Shown piece after piece: positions 13,211-20,464 of a stretch of 21,525 nt of DNA. The translations under genes were made by a program, and so were the position numbers. The notes under the pieces are model-generated. The model was not told the origin of the DNA. It made no database searches and saw nothing but the letters and a program-made list of their open reading frames with translations. The first letter of the stretch is position 1. Each line of letters starts with the position of its first letter. Source of the DNA: DASXMT01 sp035552655 (lineage in GTDB: Bacteria > Actinomycetota > Acidimicrobiia > Acidimicrobiales > RAAP-2); NCBI GenBank assembly GCA_035552655.1, contig DASZLD010000072.1, positions 1 to 21,525 on the forward strand. Reading direction: 5' to 3'.

Positions 13211-16200
13211 ATGTTGGCCACCAGAACCGTTCCGTTTGGACGTGAGGCGAGCCAGGCCCTGCGAGCCGAGATCGCCGCCGCGCAGCGGGACGACCCGCTG
13301 GCCCCGGTCACCGTTGTGGTGGGGTGGGGCAGGATCGGGCTGGCCACGCGACGCCTGTTGGCCTCGGGTGATCTGGGTCCATCCGGACCCGACGGCCGTC
13401 TGGGCGTCGTCAACGTCCGCTTCATCACCACGGTGACCGGGCTGGCCGAGCAGATCGCCTCGGCGGAGATCGCGGCGTCCAACAAGGCGCACGCCACCCA
13501 AGCGGTGGTGCGGGCCGTCGTCCACTCCACGCTGTCCGCCTCGTCCCAGTCCATGTTTGGGGGAGTCAAGGACCATCCGGCCACCACCCGGGCATTGGCT
13601 GACGCTTACCGAGACCTGACCGGCGCATCGCCGGCCTCGCTCGGCCGGCTGGCCGGATCGAGCCCCCGGGCGGCTGCGGTGGTGGAGCTGGTCCAGGACA
13701 TCCGGAGCAACCTGGGCGAAGCCTGGTTCGACGACGGCCAGCTGGTCGACATTGCCGTCGAGGTCCTGGCCCGCACAGGGGCCGGGCCCGGCGTCATGGC
13801 CCGCACAGGGGCCGGGCCCGGGGCCGGCGCCATCATGGAACAGACCGGTCCGATCGTCATCTACCTGCCCCTTCAGATCTCCCTGCACGAGGAGCGCTTG
13901 ATTAAGGCTCTTTCCGTTCACGTGCCGGTGACGGTGCTGGTCGGGATGACCGGTGACGAAACGGCCGACGAGTCGGCCCGGGAGCTGCTGTCCCGATTGC
14001 CCGGTGCAACGAGCCCGATCCCGCTCGGCGCTCTGGCGGAGGGAACGCGAGTGGTCAGCGCGCCCACGGCCGACGTCGAGGTCCGTATGGTGATCCGGGA
14101 CGTGATGCAACGTCGTCGCCAGGGCACCCGCTTCGAACGCATGGCCATCACCTATGGCGGGGCGGGCCTCTACGACCGCTTGGTCCGCGAGACCCTGGCG
14201 TCGGCCGGGATCCCGTTCAACGGGGTGAGCAGCCGGACGCTGGCCACCACGGTCGCCGGGCGTACGGTGCTCGGGGCTTTCGAACTGGAGGAGCGGGGGT
14301 GGCGCCGGGACGAGGTCATGGCCTGGGTGGCCAGCGGCCCCGTCCTCCATCACGGGCACCCGGTCGACGCCACGGCGTGGGACCTCCTCTCCCGTGAAGC
14401 TGGCGTCACCGCCGGGTTGGAGAACTGGCGGCATCACCTGGAGGCCCTCATCGCCGAGCGAGAGGAGCGGGTGGCCGAGCTCGATGGACCCGCGGGCATC
14501 GATGCCCCGCCCAGCCGGCGCCCCCGGTTGCGGAACGACCAGCAGCGGGCCCGGAACCTTCTCGAGTTTGTCGAGGGTCTGGCCGATCGGCTGCGTGAGA
14601 CCCCTGGTACGTGGCGGGAGTGGTCGACCTGGTTGACCTTGTTTACCGACACCTACCTCGGTCGGCCGACCGAGCGAGATCCCTGGCCCACCGAGGAGGA
14701 AGAGGCGCTGTCGGCCATCCGCGACGCCGCAGACGGGCTGGCCGTCCTCGACCAGCTGGCGGGGGCCCCTGACCGCGCTGCCTTCCGCCAGGCGGTGGTG
14801 GTCGAGCTCGAGACCTTGGCCCCGCAGACCTCCCGCTTCGGAGCCGGGGTGTTCGTCGGGCCCGTCGGCCGGCTCACCGGGCTCGACTTCGACGCCATCT
14901 TCGTCCTGGGCATGATCGACGGCTCGTTTCCCGCCCGGGCCAGCGACGACCCCCTCCTCCCCGACGCCGAGCGCAGCGCGGCCGGCCCCGATATCCCCCT
15001 CCGAGGTCGCCGGGCCCACGACGAGCGCCGGGACTACCTGGCCGCCCTGGCCGGCGCGCCGGTCCGGGTGCTCTCCTACGCCCGCGGGGACCAGCGCCGG
15101 GGCCGCGAACAGCGACCCGCCCGCTGGCTGCTCGATACGTTGGCCGCCCTCGAGGGTGGCGGACGACGCCTGTTCAGCCGGGACGTGGAGCACCTGACCC
15201 CCTTCGATGGCTACGAGGTGATTCCTTCGTTCACCGCGTCGGTGAGGACGGCAGGCGAGCCCATGTCCCTGGCCGACAGGGACCTTCGGGAGCTCCTGGC
15301 CTGGGGTGACGCGGGGAACCGGATCAACGCCCATTACCTGGCTGAGCTGAAGCCGGTGCTCGGCACCGGCCTTCAGGTCCGGCGGGCCCGGAGGATCGAG
15401 CGGTTCACTCGGTTCGACGGCCACATCCGCGGTGACGTCCCGTCGCCCGCCGACCCCGGGGCCGACGCCCTTTCGCCCACCAGCCTCGAGACCTATGCCG
15501 AGTGCCCGCGTCGTTACCTGATGGAACGGGTGCTGCGCATCGAGGTGCAGGACCGACCAGAGTCCATCCTGAGCATCGAGCCCAGTACCAAGGGGACGCT
15601 GGTCCACGCCATCGTGGAGGAGTTCATCACCGGACAGCTCCGCCTGCCTCGGGGTGAACGCATCGCACCGACCACCCCATGGTCGTCGGAGGATCACGAG
15701 CGGCTCGACGCCATCGCCGAACAGATGTTCACCGAATACGAGGACCAGGGGCTGACCGGCCGCCCGCTGCTGTGGGGCCTGGACCGCGCCACCATCGTGC
15801 GCGAGCTCCACCAATTCCTGGTGGAGGACGACGCCTACCGGGCTGAGGGCGGGCTGGTGCCCGAGCGGGTCGAGCTGCGGTTTGGCCCTGGGCACGGGGA
15901 ACCAGTCGGCCTCGAGCTCACTGGCGGGAGGACCGTGACCTTCAAGGGGTTCGCCGATCGGGTGGACGTGGCCTCGGACGGCTCGGCGTCGGTGATCGAC
16001 TACAAGACCGGGGGCAAGTGGGGCTTCGACGAGCACGGCATCGACCCGCTGGCCCGCGGGACCAAGCTCCAGTTGCCCGTCTACGGGCTCGCCGCCCGGA
16101 GTCGGCTCGGCGATGTCCCGGTGCGGGTGGCCTACTGGTTCATCAGCGAGCGGGGGAACTTCGACCAGATTGCCTACGATCTCGACGCCTCGGCCGTGGA

Positions 16201-16423
16201 GCAATTCGTGGACGTGGTGACGGTCCTGGTGGACGGGGTCGAAGGCGGCTTGTTCCCCGCCCGGCCCGGCGACAAGAACAGGAACTGCAAGTTCTGCCAC
16301 TTCCAGGCCATGTGCCCTGGTGACCGTGAGGCCTCCTGGTCCAAGGTACGGGGAGCACCGGAACTGGCGGACTACGTGGCCCTGGCCGAGGGAACGGCCC
16401 GTACGCTGCCGGGACTGTCATGA
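13211..16423 (+). CDS. addB: AddB-like helicase-nuclease subunit with Fe-S staple
   Basis: About 1070-residue subunit of an AddAB/RecBCD-class double-strand-break resection enzyme. The N-terminal half is a degenerate helicase-like region: the place for a Walker A motif reads VVVGWGRIGLATRRLL, so no P-loop is visible. The C-terminal third is a PD-(D/E)XK nuclease: GTLVHAIVEEF (His802, numbering from GTG 13202), GFADRVD (Asp919), VIDYKTG (Asp933, Lys935) and QLPVYGLAARSR. Four cysteines (Cys768 in YAECPRRY; Cys1029, 1032 and 1038 in CKFCHFQAMC) give the C...CX2CX5C pattern of the AddB iron-sulfur staple. A 10-codon in-frame tandem duplication lies at 13767-13826. GTG 13202 is an alternative start; ATG 13211 fits the TACGAT box better. 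It overlaps addA by ATGA. AdnA-type assignment was considered, but the Fe-S pattern and missing P-loop favour AddB. Confidence 0.85.
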   Translation: MLATRTVPFGREASQALRAEIAAAQRDDPLAPVTVVVGWGRIGLATRRLLASGDLGPSGPDGRLGVVNVRFITTVTGLAEQIASAEIAASNKAHATQAVVRAVVHSTLSASSQSMFGGVKDHPATTRALADAYRDLTGASPASLGRLAGSSPRAAAVVELVQDIRSNLGEAWFDDGQLVDIAVEVLARTGAGPGVMARTGAGPGAGAIMEQTGPIVIYLPLQISLHEERLIKALSVHVPVTVLVGMTGDETADESARELLSRLPGATSPIPLGALAEGTRVVSAPTADVEVRMVIRDVMQRRRQGTRFERMAITYGGAGLYDRLVRETLASAGIPFNGVSSRTLATTVAGRTVLGAFELEERGWRRDEVMAWVASGPVLHHGHPVDATAWDLLSREAGVTAGLENWRHHLEALIAEREERVAELDGPAGIDAPPSRRPRLRNDQQRARNLLEFVEGLADRLRETPGTWREWSTWLTLFTDTYLGRPTERDPWPTEEEEALSAIRDAADGLAVLDQLAGAPDRAAFRQAVVVELETLAPQTSRFGAGVFVGPVGRLTGLDFDAIFVLGMIDGSFPARASDDPLLPDAERSAAGPDIPLRGRRAHDERRDYLAALAGAPVRVLSYARGDQRRGREQRPARWLLDTLAALEGGGRRLFSRDVEHLTPFDGYEVIPSFTASVRTAGEPMSLADRDLRELLAWGDAGNRINAHYLAELKPVLGTGLQVRRARRIERFTRFDGHIRGDVPSPADPGADALSPTSLETYAECPRRYLMERVLRIEVQDRPESILSIEPSTKGTLVHAIVEEFITGQLRLPRGERIAPTTPWSSEDHERLDAIAEQMFTEYEDQGLTGRPLLWGLDRATIVRELHQFLVEDDAYRAEGGLVPERVELRFGPGHGEPVGLELTGGRTVTFKGFADRVDVASDGSASVIDYKTGGKWGFDEHGIDPLARGTKLQLPVYGLAARSRLGDVPVRVAYWFISERGNFDQIAYDLDASAVEQFVDVVTVLVDGVEGGLFPARPGDKNRNCKFCHFQAMCPGDREASWSKVRGAPELADYVALAEGTARTLPGLS
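13767..13821 (+). repeat. 30-bp in-frame tandem duplication inside addB
   Basis: A 25-base sequence at 13767-13791 recurs exactly at 13797-13821, a period of 30 bases. It encodes two copies of the ten-residue unit ARTGAGPGxx in what looks like a surface loop of the helicase-like half. Confidence 0.9.
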
Positions 16424-19400
16424 CCCAGCTCAGTTTCGACATGATCGAGTCGGTCGACCCGGCGGACCAGGCCGACGCCAGCAGCGCCGATGACCCGGCC
16501 GACCGGGCCGATCTGAGCACTGCCGACCCAGCCGACCGTGCCGACGCCAGCAGCGCCGATGACCCAGCCGACCGCATCGAAGCGATCTCGGTCGAACCAG
16601 CCGACGAGATCGTCATCCTCGAATCGGTCGACCCGACCGCCGAAGGTCCACCGGGCAGCGACGCCGCGGCCCGAGCCGAGGTGCTGGCTGGGCTCGACCG
16701 ATCGCTCTTTGTCGAGGCCGGCGCGGGGACAGGGAAGACGACAGCCCTGGTTGGGCGGGTACTGGCCCTGGTCACGACAGGCGGCGTCCGGCTGAGTCGG
16801 ATTGCCGCCATCACCTTCACCGAGGCGGCTGCGGCCGAGCTTCGCGACCGGGTCTACGAAGCGCTCGAGCAGGCTGCCGCCGGGAACGAGGACGCCCTGG
16901 TGGCCGAGGGCCTGCTCGACCCGCTCGAGCTCGGATCGCTCGACGCCACCGAGCTGGAGCAGCGCCGGGCCCGGGCCCACGCAGCCCTGGAGGAGATCGA
17001 CAGCGCCCCCATCAGCACCCTGCACGGCTTCGCCCAGCGGATCCTGACCGCCCACCCCTTCGAGGCCGGATTGCCGCCCACGTTCGACGTGCTCGACGAG
17101 GGTCGCTCGGCCGTGGCCTTCGACGACCGCTGGGCCGCCTTCGTGGATGAGCTCCTCGATGACGCCTCGCTGGCCCCCGCGCTGACGCGGGCCTTCGTGT
17201 GCGGGATCCGGGTGGACCAGCTCCGCACGGCGGCCGAGCAGTTCAACCAGAACTGGGACCTGCTCGTCGACGACGACCACCATCACGGGTCCCTGAACGT
17301 GATCGACGCTGGACCAGTCATCGAGCAACTCGACGCCGCCGCCCTGGCGTGCGAGCAACACTGCACGGCCGACGACGACCGACTGGCCCGACACATCTCC
17401 GGCCTGGCTCGTTTTCGCCAGGCGCTGGGCTCTGCGTCCTCGGACCTGGAGACTCTGCAGCTTCTGGTCAACTCGAGATCCCTGACCTACCACCAGGGCC
17501 AGAAGGGCAACTGGTTGCGTCCGATCGGCGAGGTTCGGGACATGCTGCGATCGGCCGAGACGGCCCGGGCCGCCATGATCGAGGCCAGCGCGCTGTCGGC
17601 GCTCTCGTATCTCATCCCGGCCATCCGGGCCCTCACCGTGCGAGGAGCCGAGGAACGGCGAAGCGGGGGACGGCTCGAGTTCCATGACCTCCTGGTCCAG
17701 GCCCGCCAGCTGGTGCGGAACGATGTCGGGGTCCGTGTGGCCTTGCACGACGACTTCCAGCGGCTCCTGATCGACGAGTTCCAGGACACTGATCCCATCC
17801 AGGCCGAGCTGGCTGTTCGGATCGCCAACGGCTCGCCCGACACTGCCGCGGGGACGGTGCCATGGAGCGAGCTGGCCGTCGAGCCCGGTCGGCTGTTCTT
17901 CGTGGGCGACCCCAAGCAGTCCATCTATCGATTTCGGCGGGCCGATGTGGCCCTGTTCCTCGAGGTGGCCGAGCGGCACGGAGACGATCGGCTGGCGCTC
18001 GCCGGCAATCACCGCTCGGTCCCCGGGATCATCGACTGGGTGAACGCCGTCTTTTCCTCCGTGATCGGGTCCGGTGAACCGCGGGTCCAGCCGGCCTACG
18101 GGGCCCTGGTGGCCCGTCGGCCCCCCCAAGGTGGTCCAATCGGTGCGCTCCCGCCCGTCACCCTGTTGGGCGGGGCCCATGCGGCCCCCGATGGCGGCGC
18201 GGCTCCCACCATCAACGAGGTCCGGGACATCGAGGCCGGGGACGTCGTTCGTGCCATCCAGCGCATCCGCCAGGAGCAGTGGCCGGTGGGACCCGAAGGG
18301 CGGCCTGCCACGCTGGAGGACATCGCCGTGTTGATCCCGACCCGGACCGGTCTGGGCAACCTCCAGGACGCCTTCGAGGCCGCCGGGCTCCCCTATCGGC
18401 TCGAGTCGAGCTCGCTGATCTACGACACCATCGAGGTCCACGAACTGCTGACCGTGCTCCGGGCGGTCGACGACCCGACCGACCACGTCTCCATTGTGGC
18501 CGCCCTCCGATCGTCCTCGTTCGGCTGCGGCGACGACGACCTGCTCGAGTACCACCGGGCCCGCGGCTCCTGGGACTACCGGAACGGCGCGCCCGACGGC
18601 GTGGCGCCGTCCCACCCGGTGGTGGTGGGCATGGCCGGCCTCCTCCGGCTGCACGCCCAGCGGTGGTGGCAAGACGTCAGCGGGCTCATCGAGCTGGTGG
18701 TCCAGGAGCGCAAGCTGCTCGAGCTCGGCCTGGACGAGGGGCGGCCCCGGGATGTCTGGCGTCGGCTCCGCTTCGTCGCCGACCAGGCCCGGCAGTTCAC
18801 CGATGCTTACGGCGGCGACCTGCGCCGGTACCTGGCCTGGGTCGAGCTGCAGCAGCGAGACGACGTCAGAGCGGTCGAGGTGGTGCTGCCCGAGTCCGAC
18901 GACGATGCCGTCCGTGTCCTCACCGTGCACGGTGCCAAGGGGCTCGAGTTTCCCATCGTGTTCCTGACCGGGCTCGGTCGGGCGGCCTCCTACGAGAACG
19001 GCCCTCGGGTCCTGTGGCGGCCCGCCGGCCCCGAAGGCCCCGGGGGTCCCGAGGTGAGGCTGAACAAGAGCGTCAAGACCAGCGGCTTCGACGACCTGGC
19101 CGCACGCGAGGTCATGATGAACCAGGCCCAGGAGTTGCGCCTGCTGTACGTGGCGGCCACCCGCGCCCGGGACCACCTCGTCGTCAGCCTGCACCACCAG
19201 GCGACGACCAGGTCGTGCCAGGCCATCCAGCTGATCCCCCTGTGCGAAGCCGAGCCCGACCTCTGCCGGCGCCTGGATGACGAGGCCGAGCCCGACGACC
19301 ACTCTGGGGTCGACTTCCACTCAGGGTCTGACCACTCAGGGTCTGACGAGCAGCCGGTCGCCGTCGGGGAGGCCGCCGCCGGGTCGGTGCTGCAGTCCGG

Positions 19401-20304
19401 TCCAATCGACCCTGGCTCCCACCTGCCCGACGGGGGCCAGGATGCCCGGGCTGCCTGGGCGGACCAGCGAGCCGAGCTGGTGGGCCCCGGTGGCCGCCCC
19501 CGAACCCTGGCGGCCACGACCATCGCCGAGATGGCCCGGGAACGGGCCCGGGTCCCCGCCGGTCAAACCGGGTCCTCCTCCGCCGCCGCCGACCTGCCAA
19601 ACCCGCTCGGCCAGCCAAACCTGCTCGGCCGGCCCGACCTGCCCTTGTCCGCCGACGGTCAGCCCGATCAGCCCGACCGGCCCGACCGGCCCGCGTCCGA
19701 CCCCGGCCTGGACAAGGACGGCACCGATGTGGACCTTCCACCATGGCGACGGGGTCGGGCCGGTACCGCGGTGGGGCGGGCCGTCCACGCCGTGCTCCAG
19801 ACCATCGACTTCTCGGGCGACCACGGCGATGTGCAGCTCGGTCAGCTGGCCGAGCTCCAGGCGACGGCCGAAGGCGTCCCCCACCGAACCGCCGACATCG
19901 CCCGACGGGTACGCGCCGCCCTCGATTCCGAGATCGTGCACGATGCCGTGGCCAGCGGTCGCTACTGGCGAGAGCTGTACGTGGGCACCCCGGTGGGGGA
20001 TCGGACCCTCGAGGGGTTCATCGACCTCCTCATTGCCGGGCCAGACGGCTATGTGGTGGTCGACTACAAGACCGACGCCTCAGTGACCGATGCCGATCTC
20101 GACCGTGCGGTGGAGCGCTACCGCCTGCAGGGCGCCACCTACGCGCTGGCCGTACAACGGGCGCTGGGTGTAGCCGTGACCCGGTGCGTATTCCTCTTCC
20201 TCCGGGCCGAAGGCGCGGTGGCCAGGGACATCGATGGGCTCGATGCGGCCATGGACGAGGTGGAATTCCTGGTCCTGGACAGCGATCGAACTGGACGCGG
20301 CTAG
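16420..20304 (+). CDS. addA: AddA-like UvrD-family helicase-nuclease subunit
   Basis: 1294-residue SF1A helicase fused to a RecB-type nuclease, the motor subunit expected to partner the upstream AddB-like protein in ATP-driven resection of double-strand breaks for RecA loading. Residues 1-80 are an acidic repetitive extension. Helicase motifs follow: Walker A VEAGAGTGKT (Lys106), ITFTEAAAAELRDRV, STLHGFAQRIL, Walker B LLIDEFQDTD (Asp452-Glu453), FFVGDPKQSIYRFRRADV, NHRSVPGI, VLTVHGAKGLEFPIVFL and LLYVAATRARDHL (about residue 908). A disordered Pro/Asp/Ser-rich linker spans about residues 950-1110. The nuclease then has VGRAVHAVL (His1123), LEGFID (Asp1202), VVDYKTD (Asp1215, Lys1217) and QGATYALAV. 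ATGA overlap with addB at 16420 indicates coupled translation. Slightly longer than typical AddA, because of the extension and linker. Confidence 0.9.
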   Translation: MTQLSFDMIESVDPADQADASSADDPADRADLSTADPADRADASSADDPADRIEAISVEPADEIVILESVDPTAEGPPGSDAAARAEVLAGLDRSLFVEAGAGTGKTTALVGRVLALVTTGGVRLSRIAAITFTEAAAAELRDRVYEALEQAAAGNEDALVAEGLLDPLELGSLDATELEQRRARAHAALEEIDSAPISTLHGFAQRILTAHPFEAGLPPTFDVLDEGRSAVAFDDRWAAFVDELLDDASLAPALTRAFVCGIRVDQLRTAAEQFNQNWDLLVDDDHHHGSLNVIDAGPVIEQLDAAALACEQHCTADDDRLARHISGLARFRQALGSASSDLETLQLLVNSRSLTYHQGQKGNWLRPIGEVRDMLRSAETARAAMIEASALSALSYLIPAIRALTVRGAEERRSGGRLEFHDLLVQARQLVRNDVGVRVALHDDFQRLLIDEFQDTDPIQAELAVRIANGSPDTAAGTVPWSELAVEPGRLFFVGDPKQSIYRFRRADVALFLEVAERHGDDRLALAGNHRSVPGIIDWVNAVFSSVIGSGEPRVQPAYGALVARRPPQGGPIGALPPVTLLGGAHAAPDGGAAPTINEVRDIEAGDVVRAIQRIRQEQWPVGPEGRPATLEDIAVLIPTRTGLGNLQDAFEAAGLPYRLESSSLIYDTIEVHELLTVLRAVDDPTDHVSIVAALRSSSFGCGDDDLLEYHRARGSWDYRNGAPDGVAPSHPVVVGMAGLLRLHAQRWWQDVSGLIELVVQERKLLELGLDEGRPRDVWRRLRFVADQARQFTDAYGGDLRRYLAWVELQQRDDVRAVEVVLPESDDDAVRVLTVHGAKGLEFPIVFLTGLGRAASYENGPRVLWRPAGPEGPGGPEVRLNKSVKTSGFDDLAAREVMMNQAQELRLLYVAATRARDHLVVSLHHQATTRSCQAIQLIPLCEAEPDLCRRLDDEAEPDDHSGVDFHSGSDHSGSDEQPVAVGEAAAGSVLQSGPIDPGSHLPDGGQDARAAWADQRAELVGPGGRPRTLAATTIAEMARERARVPAGQTGSSSAAADLPNPLGQPNLLGRPDLPLSADGQPDQPDRPDRPASDPGLDKDGTDVDLPPWRRGRAGTAVGRAVHAVLQTIDFSGDHGDVQLGQLAELQATAEGVPHRTADIARRVRAALDSEIVHDAVASGRYWRELYVGTPVGDRTLEGFIDLLIAGPDGYVVVDYKTDASVTDADLDRAVERYRLQGATYALAVQRALGVAVTRCVFLFLRAEGAVARDIDGLDAAMDEVEFLVLDSDRTGRG
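16471..16574 (+). repeat. 69-bp period repeat in the addA N-terminal extension
   Basis: A 35-base segment at 16471-16505 recurs at 16540-16574 with one mismatch, a 23-codon period. It encodes repeats of ADASSADDPADR with degenerate DPADRADLSTADPADR between them, giving an acidic, Ala/Asp-rich, probably disordered tail ahead of the helicase domain. Confidence 0.9.
19290..19700 (+). repeat. Low-complexity linker of addA with micro-repeats
   Basis: Between helicase motif VI and the nuclease domain, the coding sequence carries several unrelated small repeats: three CCACTC(T/A)GGG(T/G)-type units encoding HSGSD around 19301-19350, NPLGQPNLLGRPDLP around 19598-19640, and QPDQPDRPDRP around 19663-19692. 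All keep the reading frame. The segment is best read as a flexible tether to the nuclease. Confidence 0.65.
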
Positions 20305-20464
20305 CCTGCGCCGAGCACGATTTCCTGGCAGTTCATGAATTTTTCACATATTCCCAGGAATTTAAGGGTTCATTCTCAGGTCTTTCCCAGCTTGGTGGGG
20401 AATCCTCAGGTGGGATCTGGATGGCATGCCGCTACGCGGCAGGCCCAAATGAGGAGGTATTCGG
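20305..20464 (+). promoter_or_regulatory. AT-rich leader and promoter region of sqdB
   Basis: This 160-bp spacer contains the most AT-rich stretch in the window (about 20320-20380), in sharp contrast to its surroundings. It has inverted arms TTCCTGG (20322-20328) and CCAGGAA (20354-20360), possible -10 sequences such as CATATT at 20347-20352, and a hairpin TGCCGC-TAC-GCGGCA (20427-20441) ending 10 bases before the Shine-Dalgarno. Unlike most genes here, the downstream gene therefore appears to have a real 5' untranslated leader. Confidence 0.45.
20452..20457 (+). promoter_or_regulatory. Shine-Dalgarno AGGAGG deciding a TTG start
   Basis: AGGAGG lies 7 bases before TTG 20465. An in-frame TGA at 20450-20452 excludes any earlier start, and the protein likeness begins exactly at this TTG. 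Confidence 0.85.

Noticed and set aside
12920..16300. Very long antisense open frame (1126 codons, minus strand) opposite addB
   Set aside because: High GC removes stop codons from the complementary frame. The plus-strand frame has clear nuclease motifs and four patterned cysteines, while the antisense product is Gly/His/Pro/Asp-rich with no recognisable family.
16372..19320. Long antisense open frame (982 codons, minus strand) opposite addA
   Set aside because: Same GC artefact; the plus strand carries all SF1 helicase motifs in order.
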